Source of the DNA: Verrucomicrobiaceae bacterium
GTDB lineage: Bacteria; Verrucomicrobiota; Verrucomicrobiia; Verrucomicrobiales; Verrucomicrobiaceae
Assembly: GCA_015075365.1 (NCBI GenBank)
Contig: JABTUN010000001.1
Coordinates: 992,001 to 1,056,000 of the forward strand
Direction: 5' to 3'
DNA: 64,000 nt
A model generated the notes under the pieces. That model was not told the origin of the DNA. It did no database searches and worked only from the letters and a program-made list of their open reading frames with translations. The translations under genes were made by a program, and so were the position numbers. Below, piece after piece: positions 26,064 to 35,667 of the stretch. Position 1 is the stretch's first letter. Each line of letters begins with the position of its first letter.

Positions 26064-27352
26064 GTCACGTCTCCACCTTCTCCGCGCCTCCGCTGCCCGC
26101 GCTGAGCCTCGCAGGCAGCGCAAAGTTCACGCGCATCTTCAGCCGCCTGCTGCTGCTGGGTTTTGCCGCGTTCGTCATGGGCACCTTGTTCCTGCCGTGG
26201 CGGCAGTTTGTGTCCGGGGCCGGACGCGTCATCGCCTTCAATCCGCTCGACCGGCGCATCAACATCGAGGCGCAGGTTTCCGGGAGGGTAAAGCACATGC
26301 ACGTCGTCGAAGGCCAGCGCGTGAAGAAGGGCGAGCTGATCATTGAGATCCAGGACAACGACCCGGACCTGCTCAACAACCTCAAGGCGCAGCGCGAGGC
26401 CATCGAAAGCCGCCGCGACTTCGCCCTTGGCCGGGTCGAATCGCTCACCGCGCAGATCACGCAGCAGGAACTTGCCAAGGCGCAGGCCATCGACGGCGCG
26501 CAGCAGCGTGTCGCCGCCGCGAAGATTGCCGCGGAGACCTCCCTCTTGAACTACAACCGCACGAAGGACCTCTTTGAGAAGAAACTCGAGTCGCAGCGCA
26601 ATCTGGAGCTCGCCACGCTCTCGCGGGACTCCACCATCGCCGAGCTGAAGTCCGCCGAGGCCGCGCTGAAACGCACCAGCAACGATTTCGACGCCACGAT
26701 CGCCTCCACGCACGCGTCGAAAGGCACCGCTTTGAGCGAGGTGGCCACTGCCGAGCGCGATCTGTCCGCCATCGACATCCAGATCAATCAAAACCTCCGT
26801 CAGGTCGTCGAATCACCCCGCGACGGCATCGTGCTAAACGTCGACGCCACGGATGGCACCTACTTGAGGCCCGGCTCGCTTATCTGCGTCATCATTCCGG
26901 AAACCGACAGCCGCTTTGTTGAGATCATGGTCGATGGCAATGACATGCCACTCATCCAGCCGCGCAAAGAAGAGAACGGCGTCGTCACACCCGGCAGCCC
27001 GGTGCGTCTCGCCTTCGAAGGCTGGCCTGCGGTGCAGATGATCGGCTGGCCGCAGCTCGCCATCGGCACGTTTGGCGGCGAGGTCGTGTTCGTCGATGCC
27101 ACGGACGATGGCACTGGCAAATTCCGCGTCGTGGTCGGCCCCGCGGATGACATCGTCGATCGTGGAGACGGCAAAGGCCCTGTCACTGTTGGCTGGCCCG
27201 ACAAAGACCGCTGGCTACGCCAGGGCGCCCGTGCGAATGCGTGGGTTATGCTGAACCAGGTCCCGCTCTGGTTTGAACTCTGGCGTCAAATCAACGGCTT
27301 CCCGCCCGTGGTGAGCAATGCGGATGGCAAACTCGATCCCACGAAGAAATGA
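26060..27352 (+). CDS. HlyD-family membrane fusion protein
   Basis: A 430-residue periplasmic adaptor. One N-terminal membrane helix at about 30-50, a biotinyl-lipoyl-like half (QVSGRVKHMHVVEGQRVKKG), a long coiled-coil hairpin at about 105-250, the second lipoyl half (VVESPRDGIVLNV) and a beta-barrel part. It would link the ABC exporter to the TolC-like channel. Both ends overlap the neighbouring genes by 4 bp (ATGA), so the three are translated as an operon. Confidence 0.9.
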   Translation: MSHVSTFSAPPLPALSLAGSAKFTRIFSRLLLLGFAAFVMGTLFLPWRQFVSGAGRVIAFNPLDRRINIEAQVSGRVKHMHVVEGQRVKKGELIIEIQDNDPDLLNNLKAQREAIESRRDFALGRVESLTAQITQQELAKAQAIDGAQQRVAAAKIAAETSLLNYNRTKDLFEKKLESQRNLELATLSRDSTIAELKSAEAALKRTSNDFDATIASTHASKGTALSEVATAERDLSAIDIQINQNLRQVVESPRDGIVLNVDATDGTYLRPGSLICVIIPETDSRFVEIMVDGNDMPLIQPRKEENGVVTPGSPVRLAFEGWPAVQMIGWPQLAIGTFGGEVVFVDATDDGTGKFRVVVGPADDIVDRGDGKGPVTVGWPDKDRWLRQGARANAWVMLNQVPLWFELWRQINGFPPVVSNADGKLDPTKK

Positions 27353-28818
27353 CCAACCAAGTGCTCAGTGCTCTGTCCTCAGTGCTTAGTCGCTTCGCGG
27401 CCTGGATCGTCATTCTCCAATTTTCTGTTTTCAGTTCTCAATTTTCAGTTCTGGAGGCCGCCGAGAAGCCCAAAACGCTGCTGCTTCAAGAAGTGCTCGC
27501 GTCCGTTCAATCGCAGTATCCGCCTTACCTCGCCGCTTTGATCGAACAAGACATCGCGAACGGTCGTGTGCGGCAGGCGCAGGGTGCGTTTGACCTCAAT
27601 CTGAATGCGGGTGGCACGATGAACCTCGCGGGCTACTACGATGGACGCACGGGGTATGCGATGCTGGAGCAGCCGCTGCCGTTTTGGGGTGGCAGCGTGT
27701 ATGGCGGCTACCGCTTGAGCAGCGGCTTCCTCCCGAACTACAACAAGGATCGCACCGGCGTCGATGGCGAGGGCGTGCTCGGCTTTCGCATCCCGCTGCT
27801 GCGCGATGGCACCATCGACCGCCGCCGCGCGTCGCTCTGGCAGGCGCAGATCGACCAAGAACTCGCCGATCCGATCATCTTGCGCCAATACCTCGACTTC
27901 ATCCGTGCCGCGACGATCAGCTACTACACCTGGGTCGCCAGTGGACAGCGCCTCGCACTCGCTGAAGAGCTCTTTCGCATCGCCAAAGACCGCGACAGCG
28001 CCATCGCCGAGCAAGTGAAGAAAGGCGCGAGCGCTCCCATCGTGCAGATCGACAACCAGCGCCTCGTCGTCAGCCGCGAAATCGCCACCGTGCAGGCTTT
28101 GCGCCGCTTCCAGGCCGCCGCCATCGAGCTGTCACTCTTCTTCCGCACGAAGGACAAAGCCGAGCCCATCATCGCCGATCGAAATCGCGTGCCCAAAGCC
28201 TTCCCACCGCATCCGCGCCTAGATGAAAGCCAGCTCACCGCCGACATCGCCAAAGCGGCCGTGTTCCGTCCCGAGATCCGCCGCATCGAGCTGCTCGTCC
28301 AAAAGGTCGAAATCGACCGTAAGCTTGCGAAGAACAATTTGCTGCCGAATCTCGATGTCGGCGTCGAAGCCGGCCAGTTCTTCGGCGGCAATCGTCCGCG
28401 TGACATCGAACAAAACGAGATCGAGGCCAAACTAGAGTTCAAACTGCCCCTGCAACGCCGCGAAGCCCAGGGCCGCGTGGACATTGCCGATGCCACCATC
28501 GAGCGCCTGAACAACGACAAGCGTTTCGCCCGCGACCGCATCACCGCCGACGTGCGCGATGCCTACAGCGCCCTCATCGCCGCGTATGACGCGCTCAAGA
28601 TGACGCGCCAAAACGTCGAACTCGCCCGCCAGCTCGAAAAAGCCGAGAACGAGCGACTTCAACAAGGGGCGACGGATCTCCTCGCCCTCCAGATCCGCGA
28701 ACAAGCCACTTTCGACGCCCAAGTCCTGGAAGTCGAAGCCCAGGCCGACTACTTCCGCGCCCAGGCGAACTACCGCGCTGCCATCGCGGCGGATGCGCCG
28801 AGCAAGTTGACGCGTTGA
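27349..28818 (+). CDS. TolC-family outer-membrane efflux protein
   Basis: A 489-residue outer-membrane factor with the two-repeat alpha-barrel pattern (long amphipathic helices at about 210-260 and 420-480). The signal peptide region is unusual: residues about 5-37 are encoded by two blocks of 7-bp tandem repeats, giving SALSSVLSRF and FSVFSSQFSVLEA. Last gene of the ABC-HlyD-TolC operon, which forms a complete tripartite exporter. The substrate is unknown; no RTX or bacteriocin gene is adjacent. Confidence 0.88.
   Translation: MTNQVLSALSSVLSRFAAWIVILQFSVFSSQFSVLEAAEKPKTLLLQEVLASVQSQYPPYLAALIEQDIANGRVRQAQGAFDLNLNAGGTMNLAGYYDGRTGYAMLEQPLPFWGGSVYGGYRLSSGFLPNYNKDRTGVDGEGVLGFRIPLLRDGTIDRRRASLWQAQIDQELADPIILRQYLDFIRAATISYYTWVASGQRLALAEELFRIAKDRDSAIAEQVKKGASAPIVQIDNQRLVVSREIATVQALRRFQAAAIELSLFFRTKDKAEPIIADRNRVPKAFPPHPRLDESQLTADIAKAAVFRPEIRRIELLVQKVEIDRKLAKNNLLPNLDVGVEAGQFFGGNRPRDIEQNEIEAKLEFKLPLQRREAQGRVDIADATIERLNNDKRFARDRITADVRDAYSALIAAYDALKMTRQNVELARQLEKAENERLQQGATDLLALQIREQATFDAQVLEVEAQADYFRAQANYRAAIAADAPSKLTR
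27361..27452 (+). repeat. Two heptanucleotide tandem repeat blocks in the tolC-like signal peptide
   Basis: Block 1 at 27361-27388 is four units based on GTGCTCA. Block 2 at 27418-27452 is five units based on CAGTTCT/CAATTTT. A 7-bp unit shifts the reading frame when copy number changes. A related array lies at 42906-42937. Confidence 0.75.
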
Positions 28819-28986
28819 GAAGGGATCAATCAGCATTTCAGCCGTTCGCTGATGGAGTAAGCTGTGTGGACGCCGCATGATGGTCCGTGCCCTTCACGAA
28901 TGCCTTGCGCTGTCGTGGAGATCGAATTGCAAGTCCAGCGCAACCGCTGGGGCGTAGTTTGTCCGCCTTGAAACACCCCCCCATCC

Positions 28987-29421
28987 ATGAACAAAACCCT
29001 CCCTATCCTCTCCGCCCTCTTTCTGGCCTCCACGCCGGCGTTGCCGGCACAAACTCCAACGGACAGCACCAGCACCACGCGTTCGGTGGATCTCATCGAC
29101 CCGGCGGCGTTCGGGTTTGGAAGGCCGGGGCACATGGTGGACACGACATTCATCGACACGCAGGACTTGGCAAACCGCCCGGACGGGCTCGACTTCTCGT
29201 GGGATGTGGAGGACCCGGCGGTGAACCGCGTGGAGCACAATGGCTGGCAGACGGCCGCATCGGTGATCTACCAGGCCACGGACCGCTTTTCCATCTCGCT
29301 GCGCGCCGGTGTGAATATCGGCGGCTTGCTTGAGTTGCGCGACGGGAACAACAATGTACTGGCGAATGAAACGCTGGAGTCGGCTCCCTTCGGGGCGCTG
29401 AAACTGCGCTGGCAGTTTTGA
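28987..29421 (+). CDS. Small secreted or outer-membrane protein of unknown function
   Basis: A 144-residue protein with a signal peptide (MNKTLPILSALFLASTPALPA). The C-terminal half has alternating strands and ends LKLRWQF, with terminal phenylalanine as in outer-membrane barrel proteins. It is short for a barrel, so it may be one strand set of an oligomer or a truncated member. No family recognised. Likely in an operon with the next gene (19 bp gap). The 168 bp before it (28819-28986) show no gene. Confidence 0.6.
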   Translation: MNKTLPILSALFLASTPALPAQTPTDSTSTTRSVDLIDPAAFGFGRPGHMVDTTFIDTQDLANRPDGLDFSWDVEDPAVNRVEHNGWQTAASVIYQATDRFSISLRAGVNIGGLLELRDGNNNVLANETLESAPFGALKLRWQF

Positions 29422-29440
29422 AACAATCCGCACATACCTC

Positions 29441-30376
29441 ATGAAAAGACTGCTCTTTCTCATCATCGCCAGTGTGGCTCTCGGCCAGCATCCACAGCTT
29501 CCTACCGGTCCGAATGCCGATCTCGGCGGCGCTTTGCTCATGCCGGCGAATGACGAATGGAATCGCGATGTCTCCAAAGACGAAGTCGATCCGCTCAGCG
29601 ATGCGATCATCGCCTCCATCGGCGCGGAGACGGGGCTGCATGAGGACTTTGGCATCGTGTGGAAGGGCCAGCCGGGAGGCATTCCGTATTACGTCGTCAG
29701 CGGTGATCAGCCGAAGGTGCCGATCCACTTCAACGAAGCCAAGGACGAGAGCGATCCCGGCCCGTATCCCATCCCGCCGGATGCCTGGATCGAAGGCGGT
29801 GCTGAAAGCGATGGCGATCGCCATGTGCTCGTGCTCGATAAGGACAACTGGAAGCTCTACGAAATCTACCGCGCCTTTCCTATCGACGGCGGCAAGGCTT
29901 GGAATGCCTACAGCGGCAGCGTCTTCGATTTGAAGAACCCCAAACCGCGTCCCGCCGGCTGGACGAGTGCCGATGCGGCCGGTTTGCCGATTTTGCCCGG
30001 CCTCGCCCGCTATGATGAAATCTGCGGCACAAAGAAGCTCACGCATGCGCTGCGCTTCACCGTGAAAAAGAGCCGCCGCGCCTATGTGCCGCCCGCCACG
30101 CACTTCGCCAGCCCGCACAAAGATGAAAACCTCCCGCCCATGGGCATGCGCGTGCGATTGAAGGCCAGCTTCGACACCTCGAAGTTCACCGGAGCCGCGA
30201 AAGTCATCCTCGAAGGCCTCAAAACCCACGGCATGATCCTCGCCGACAACGGCGGCGACTGGTTCATCAGCGGCGCACCCGATGATCGATGGAACCACGA
30301 GGAACTGCTCCCGATTCGCAAAGTGAAGGGTAAAGATCTTGAAGTCGTGAAGATGGGACCGATGACGACGCGATGA
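29441..30376 (+). CDS. Secreted protein of unknown function
   Basis: A 311-residue protein with a short signal peptide (MKRLLFLIIASVALG). It is soluble and rich in acidic residues and tryptophan; the sequence has the pattern seen in a widespread secreted family without known function (NADLGGALLMPANDEWN, ALRFTVKKSRRAYVPPATH). No catalytic motif was recognised. It follows the small outer-membrane-like gene by 19 bp. Confidence 0.65.
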   Translation: MKRLLFLIIASVALGQHPQLPTGPNADLGGALLMPANDEWNRDVSKDEVDPLSDAIIASIGAETGLHEDFGIVWKGQPGGIPYYVVSGDQPKVPIHFNEAKDESDPGPYPIPPDAWIEGGAESDGDRHVLVLDKDNWKLYEIYRAFPIDGGKAWNAYSGSVFDLKNPKPRPAGWTSADAAGLPILPGLARYDEICGTKKLTHALRFTVKKSRRAYVPPATHFASPHKDENLPPMGMRVRLKASFDTSKFTGAAKVILEGLKTHGMILADNGGDWFISGAPDDRWNHEELLPIRKVKGKDLEVVKMGPMTTR

Positions 30377-30403
30377 AGCGTTGAGGTTGGCAAGAAGATT
30401 GAA

Positions 30404-30448
30404 GGGCAAGAAAATTTTCCCAAGCCGCAGAGGCCAATTTTCTTGCCC
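30404..30448. repeat. 13-bp perfect inverted repeat, likely dispersed element
   Basis: GGGCAAGAAAATT and AATTTTCTTGCCC form perfect 13-bp arms with a 19-nt loop in the 100-bp gap between two genes, followed by a further AATTTTCCTGCC. The composition differs from the neighbourhood. It may be a small dispersed repeat that also acts as a transcription stop. Confidence 0.55.
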
Positions 30449-30476
30449 CCAAATTTTCCTGCCAAAAGTAAACCGC

Positions 30477-30899
30477 ATGAATTCCTCCCGTCCGTCCCGA
30501 CCTCGCGTGCAGCTTTGGATGCTGCGCCTCATGATTGCCATCTTGCTCACGGGTTTGCCCGGAGCGCTGCTGCCGGAGATCGCCTTCCAAAAGTTCTCGT
30601 GGCTCATGGGCTATGGCAAACAACCGATCACACCGCTCATCGTTTACCTCTCCGGCAACGCCGGCTTCGCTTATGTGACGATTGCCGTGCTCATCTGGGC
30701 CATCTCACGCGATCTCACGCGCTACCAGCCGCTCGTGCGCCTTTGCGGCTGGACGATGGTCGTCGCAGGTCCAGCCTATCTCTTGATCGATCTGCAATGT
30801 CCGCTGCCGCTGTGGTGGACGTTGATGGACAGCGTGGGCTGCTTCCTCATCGGCATCACGCTGCTGTGGGCCTGCCCGCCTTCGCAAAAGACAGCTTAA
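30477..30899 (+). CDS. Small membrane protein of unknown function
   Basis: A 140-residue protein with about four membrane helices (LMIAILLTGLPGALL, FAYVTIAVLIWAI, WTMVVAGPAYLLI, VGCFLIGITLLWA). The ATG at 30477 was chosen because the longer frame from 30381 runs through the inverted repeat. No known family; gene neighbours give no clear role. Confidence 0.6.
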   Translation: MNSSRPSRPRVQLWMLRLMIAILLTGLPGALLPEIAFQKFSWLMGYGKQPITPLIVYLSGNAGFAYVTIAVLIWAISRDLTRYQPLVRLCGWTMVVAGPAYLLIDLQCPLPLWWTLMDSVGCFLIGITLLWACPPSQKTA

Positions 30900-30914
30900 C
30901 GCGCTTTGTCCGCC

Positions 30915-31988
30915 ATGAACCGCCTCTCGATATTTGCTGCCCTCATGCTGGCAGCGCCCACCTTTGCCAAAACACCTGCGGAGGGCTTTGGCGCTGCCGC
31001 ACGTGGTGGAGAAGGTGGCCGAGTGATTCGGGTGACGAGCCTCGCGGATGATGGCGCGGGTAGTTTGCGCGAGGCTTTGGCGCAAAGCGGACCGAGGATC
31101 ATCGAGTTCGCGGTCGAGGGTGCCGTGGAGTTGAAATCGCGCCTGCGCATCCGCGAGGGATCGGTCACGCTCGATGCCACCACGGCTCCAGGTGGAGGAA
31201 TCACGCTGAAGTGCCATGGTTTGGATGTGGTGAATGCGGAGGACGTGATCGTGCGCGGCCTGCGCATTCATGTGAGTGAAGGCGGCACCTCGGGCGATGG
31301 CATCCTGCTGTGGGGAAAAGAGGGTGGCGTGACGCGCCGCGTGCTCGTGGAGCATTGCTCGATTCACGGGGCCACGGATGAAGGCGTGAACACCTGGGGC
31401 TGCGTCGAGGACGCGACCTTCCAATGGTGCCTCATCGCCGATGCCGCGCCGCCGCACAGCAAGGGCTGGCTCTCCGGCGCGGAGTGTGATCGCATCACGC
31501 TTCATCATTGCCTGTTCGCGGGCTGTGAGGATCGCAATCCGAAGCTGGAGGGCGGTCGCTATCAGGTGGTAAACAATGTCTTTGCCGCGTGGAAGAACAA
31601 CAACGCCACGAAGCTCCGTCTCGGTGCCCGCGTGAATCTGATCGGCAACACCTACCTCCCCGGCGCGGCTTCGAATGCGGCGAAGGGCTGCGTTTTCATC
31701 GAGGACCCGCCCGGCGACTTGCGCCTCTTCATGCAAGGCAATGTGCTGCGAGGTCAGCAGGCGACCGATGAGTGGAACTGGGTCACGCTGAACGAACGCC
31801 GCGTCGATGGTTGGACGGAAACACGACCTGCTCCGGCGAACTTCCGCGCGGCCGAGCCCTTCGAGTCACCGACGATCAAAGCCGAAACAGCGGCCGAGGC
31901 ATGGCAAAGCGTGATCGAACAAGCCGGTGCCATGCCGCGTGACGAACGCGATGAACGGGTGATCGCACGCGTGAAGGCCATGGAATGA
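30915..31988 (+). CDS. Secreted pectate-lyase-like protein (parallel beta-helix, PL1-like)
   Basis: A 357-residue secreted protein (signal peptide MNRLSIFAALMLAAPTFA). The opening EGFGAAARGGEGGRVIRVTSLAD, cut here, is like the start of pectate lyases, and the body shows beta-helix repeats (VLVEHCSIHGATDEGVNTW, ITLHHCLFAGCEDRNP). These proteins cleave or bind polygalacturonate or related glycans outside the cell. It overlaps no gene but precedes the BNR and beta-helix genes closely, making a polysaccharide-related run. Confidence 0.75.
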   Translation: MNRLSIFAALMLAAPTFAKTPAEGFGAAARGGEGGRVIRVTSLADDGAGSLREALAQSGPRIIEFAVEGAVELKSRLRIREGSVTLDATTAPGGGITLKCHGLDVVNAEDVIVRGLRIHVSEGGTSGDGILLWGKEGGVTRRVLVEHCSIHGATDEGVNTWGCVEDATFQWCLIADAAPPHSKGWLSGAECDRITLHHCLFAGCEDRNPKLEGGRYQVVNNVFAAWKNNNATKLRLGARVNLIGNTYLPGAASNAAKGCVFIEDPPGDLRLFMQGNVLRGQQATDEWNWVTLNERRVDGWTETRPAPANFRAAEPFESPTIKAETAAEAWQSVIEQAGAMPRDERDERVIARVKAME

Positions 31989-32053
31989 GCCGTCGAGGCT
32001 TCGTCAGCCGATTGCTGAGACACTTTGAGTTCTTGCGGGCGTTTCAGTCACTT

Positions 32054-34114
32054 ATGCGCCTGCTTTCTCTGCTTTTCGCCACCACCGCCGCCTTTGCCGA
32101 GCCCATCTGGTCACCCTTCGGCCCCGGCGGTGGCGGATGGATTGAAGATGTCGTCGCTCATCCGACGAACCCGAAAGAGGTCTGGGCGATGACCGATCTC
32201 AGCGGCTTGTTTCGCTCGCAGGATGCGGGAGTCACCTGGCGGAAGATGTCCGCCGACGTGGAGCGTGGTGTCGTCGCGAGAAAACAAATCACCTCGCACA
32301 ACCGTCAGTTTGCCATCGATCCGGCGGACTCGAGGCACCTGTATTGGGGCGTCTGCGGCATGATCTGGGCCTCGCACGATGGCGGCGTGACGTGGCAGGC
32401 CGTGTTTGGCACAGCGCCGAAGGTGGGCGACGACAAAACACCGCATCTCGGCCACGCGATGGCCGTTTCAAAGAAGGGTGAGGTCGTCGCGCTCGATCAT
32501 GAAAGCGTGCTCCGCATCTCACGCGATCACGGCGCCACTTGGGCCGAATTGTCGAGGCCGCCGGTCGCCAAGAACTCAGCCGACACACCGGCTTATCCGC
32601 TCTTCCTCGCCGATGATACACTGTGCGTCTCGTGCCGACCCTCGCCAGGCCTCGCGGTGTCGCGTGATGGTGGAAAGACGTGGCAGCTTCAGCTCGCCGA
32701 CAGCATCATTTTGAATGCGCAGGCCACACCGGAAGGCGCGGGCGTGTTTGCGTTCGACTCGACCGGCAAACTGCATCGCAGTGTCGATGCGGGAGCGAGC
32801 TTCACGATGATCAAAGAAGTGCCGCACAAATGGGAACCGGGTTTGCGATTCGCAGGCGGTCTGGCGGTCGCGAAAGGCGGCAAGGTCATGCTGTGGTCGC
32901 TCGGGCAGCTCGTGGTGAGCAGCGACAACGGCGAGACATGGACGCGCCATCGCATCGAGACGAACTGGAGCCGCGGCAGCTATCCGGGCATGAACCGCTA
33001 CGCCTCGCCCGAAGGCAAATGCAGCGCACTCGCCGTCACCGCCGATGGCGCGACATGGCTGAAGTGCGACAGCTCGCTCATGTGCCGCAGCACCGACTTT
33101 GGCGTGAGCTGGACCGGCAGCACGGTGGGCTTGCAGATCCTCTGCTACTTCCAAGGCCCCGCCATCAGCCCGCATGATCCGCAGCAGGCCATGGTCGCCG
33201 CGCTCGACCAAGGCGTCTTCAAAACCGAAGACGGCGGCGCATCATGGAAACCGATGCGTGTGCAGACCGAGTGGTGGAAGGACAAGTGGCAAAATCACGA
33301 CGGCAGCGTCGTCCGAGCGCATCCGACGAAGAAAGACACTTGGTTTGCCATCATCCACGGTCACGGCGGCACGCGACATCCGCGTCTGCATCGCACCGAT
33401 GACGGCGGCGCGACGTGGAAGCTCGTTTTGGATCTCAAAGAGCAGTTCGGCGGCGAGTGGGGCAAATGGCTCGACGACAGCGAGATGGGCGATTTGTGCT
33501 TCGACCCTTCGAATCCAGACGTGATGCACCTTTGCAACTACCAGCTCGGCGTTTTCAAAAGCAGCGATGGCGGCCAGACGTGGAAGCACACGCTGAAAAC
33601 GAAGAACGGCCTCAGCCTCGTCACCAGCCCCAGCGGTCAGCATGTGTATCTGCAATGCCTCAAGCGCACCGGCCTCTACGCCAGCCATGATCGCGGCGAG
33701 ACCTGGGAGGTCGCCCACGCCGCCGATGGCGTGGATGGTCTCGCCCATCATCCGAAGGACGAAACCACCCTCTTCATCAGCGATGGCCAGCACGAGAACT
33801 ACTGGAGCTACAAAAGCTCGCGTCCCGCCAAGCTCCTCAAAAGCACCGACGCTGGCAAAACCTGGACGCAACTCGCCGCGCTCGACAGCGGCCCGCTCTA
33901 CATCGACCCCGTGAAGCCCGAGATCATGCTCATGAGCACCCTCCACGGCGGCAAAGGCATCCTCCGCAGCACCGATGGCGGACAAACGTGGCACGACTTC
34001 CATCACGACGCCCCCAGCTACACCTCCCGCGGCTTCACCTACGGCGGCACACCCGGCAGCGTGATCTACCACATGTTCGGCAACATGGCCCGCACGACCC
34101 AACTTCATGAATAA
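32054..34114 (+). CDS. Secreted BNR/sortilin-like beta-propeller protein
   Basis: A 686-residue secreted protein with many Asp-box repeats of the type SxDxGxTW (SQDAGVTWRKM, SHDGGVTWQAV, SSDGGQTWKHT, STDAGKTWTQL, STDGGQTWHDF), which form a beta-propeller as in sialidases, GH74 xyloglucanases and VPS10 domains. No catalytic residues could be assigned. The ATG at 32054 starts a clean signal peptide (MRLLSLLFATTAAFAE); an upstream frame from 31985 overlaps the previous gene. It overlaps the next gene by 8 bp. Confidence 0.78.
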   Translation: MRLLSLLFATTAAFAEPIWSPFGPGGGGWIEDVVAHPTNPKEVWAMTDLSGLFRSQDAGVTWRKMSADVERGVVARKQITSHNRQFAIDPADSRHLYWGVCGMIWASHDGGVTWQAVFGTAPKVGDDKTPHLGHAMAVSKKGEVVALDHESVLRISRDHGATWAELSRPPVAKNSADTPAYPLFLADDTLCVSCRPSPGLAVSRDGGKTWQLQLADSIILNAQATPEGAGVFAFDSTGKLHRSVDAGASFTMIKEVPHKWEPGLRFAGGLAVAKGGKVMLWSLGQLVVSSDNGETWTRHRIETNWSRGSYPGMNRYASPEGKCSALAVTADGATWLKCDSSLMCRSTDFGVSWTGSTVGLQILCYFQGPAISPHDPQQAMVAALDQGVFKTEDGGASWKPMRVQTEWWKDKWQNHDGSVVRAHPTKKDTWFAIIHGHGGTRHPRLHRTDDGGATWKLVLDLKEQFGGEWGKWLDDSEMGDLCFDPSNPDVMHLCNYQLGVFKSSDGGQTWKHTLKTKNGLSLVTSPSGQHVYLQCLKRTGLYASHDRGETWEVAHAADGVDGLAHHPKDETTLFISDGQHENYWSYKSSRPAKLLKSTDAGKTWTQLAALDSGPLYIDPVKPEIMLMSTLHGGKGILRSTDGGQTWHDFHHDAPSYTSRGFTYGGTPGSVIYHMFGNMARTTQLHE

Positions 34115-35660
34115 GGCTCTTCCATTCCTCCTGCTCGTCACGAAGCTCGCCGCATCGGACGCCACCACACCCGGTGAGGTCACCACGCCGTTTCCCACGA
34201 TCAATCACCTCGCCGTCGAATGGCAGATCGAGGGCGATGACGATCTCGACGCGACTTGTGAGGTGAAAGTGCGAAAAGAAGGCGAAACGGCCTGGCGCGA
34301 TGCCGAGGCGCTGCGGCGTGTTCCAGCCGGGAAGAGCCAGAAGACCTCGCCGATCTTCACGTGGACGAATCGGCTCAGCGGCAGCGTCTTCGATTTGGAG
34401 GCTGGATCCAGCTATGAGATCGAATTGAAGCTCAGTGATCCCGATGGCGGATCGGCGACGAAGATCGTGAAAGCCTCGACGCGGCCGGAACCGGTCGCCA
34501 AAGCCGATGCAGTGGTCAAAAACGGCTCGAAGGGCGATCTGAATGCCGTGAAGCCGGGCGAGGTGCTTTTGCTCGCCGAGGGCGATTATGGCGCGGCAAC
34601 GTTCAATCGCGATGGCGAGCCTGGGAGGCCGATTGTGTATCGCAGCACGACTGGAAAGGCTGTTTTCAGCGAGATCAGCATGACGAATCGCAAGTGGGTC
34701 TATCTCGAAGGCGTCACCGTGAACGGCCCGGTGCGCTTGAATGGCTCGGAGCATTGCGTGGTGCGGCGTTGCCGCATCAACGCGCAGTTTGGCATCAAGG
34801 CTTACAAGCCGGGCATGATGAACGGCTGCATCGAGGACAATGTCATCACGGGCATTCGCGAATGGAAGCCGAAAATCATGGGCGCGGGCGGCGACAACGA
34901 GGGCGAGGGCATCCAGTTCACCGGCAGCGGCAATGTGATCCGCCACAATCGTGTCAGCGGCTTCCGCGACTGCATCAGCCACATGGAAGACGACGGTGCG
35001 GCACCGCAGATGTGCAACGACATCCTCAACAACGAGCTCAGCGCCGGTCTCGACGACGGCATCGAGGCCGATTTCGCGCTGCACAACTGCCGCGTGATGC
35101 GGAATCGCCTCACGAACTGCTTTGTCGGCATCTCCTCGCAGCCCGGACTCGGCGGACCGAACTACTTTCGGCGCAATGTGATGTTCAACATCATCCTCGA
35201 GCCCTTCAAACTCCACCGCTTCAGCCAGGGCGATGTCATCCAGCACAACACCGTCGTGAAAGCTGGCGACGGCCTCGGCATTCACACCAGCGAGGCATTT
35301 GATCACGCCGTGATCACCCACAACCTCTTCATCGGCGGCAAACCACCCGAAGGCGTGAAATACGGCGGCTACGGCCCCGGCAGAGGTCGCGCCGTCGATG
35401 CGCAGAGCGTAGGCGACCACTGCGTCATTGACCACAATGCCTACGCCGTGCTCGGCATGCCCTTCGAAGGCAAAATCCGCACCCGGACCTTCCAAAAGCT
35501 CCCCGGCACCGAGTTCGAAAAACACGGCCGCGAGGTCCAAGTGCCCGTTTCACTCCCCGAAGACCCCGCAAAGCCCTACGAGCCGCCAGACCTCTCCGCG
35601 CTCAATGAAGCCGGAGCGTATGCAGGCGAAAAAGTGCCGGTGTATGGGCCGAGGCCGTGA
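34107..35660 (+). CDS. Secreted parallel beta-helix protein (PbH1 repeats)
   Basis: A 517-residue protein: signal peptide, fibronectin-III-like domain at about 28-130, then a right-handed beta-helix with PbH1 repeats (GSEHCVVRRCRIN, GSGNVIRHNRVSGF, LHNCRVMRNRLTNC, GDVIQHNTVV). The fold is common in polysaccharide lyases and in chondroitinase-B-like proteins. With the two preceding genes it suggests a small glycan-degrading operon. Function beyond fold is not certain. Confidence 0.75.
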   Translation: MNKALPFLLLVTKLAASDATTPGEVTTPFPTINHLAVEWQIEGDDDLDATCEVKVRKEGETAWRDAEALRRVPAGKSQKTSPIFTWTNRLSGSVFDLEAGSSYEIELKLSDPDGGSATKIVKASTRPEPVAKADAVVKNGSKGDLNAVKPGEVLLLAEGDYGAATFNRDGEPGRPIVYRSTTGKAVFSEISMTNRKWVYLEGVTVNGPVRLNGSEHCVVRRCRINAQFGIKAYKPGMMNGCIEDNVITGIREWKPKIMGAGGDNEGEGIQFTGSGNVIRHNRVSGFRDCISHMEDDGAAPQMCNDILNNELSAGLDDGIEADFALHNCRVMRNRLTNCFVGISSQPGLGGPNYFRRNVMFNIILEPFKLHRFSQGDVIQHNTVVKAGDGLGIHTSEAFDHAVITHNLFIGGKPPEGVKYGGYGPGRGRAVDAQSVGDHCVIDHNAYAVLGMPFEGKIRTRTFQKLPGTEFEKHGREVQVPVSLPEDPAKPYEPPDLSALNEAGAYAGEKVPVYGPRP

Positions 35661-35667
35661 TTTGACC

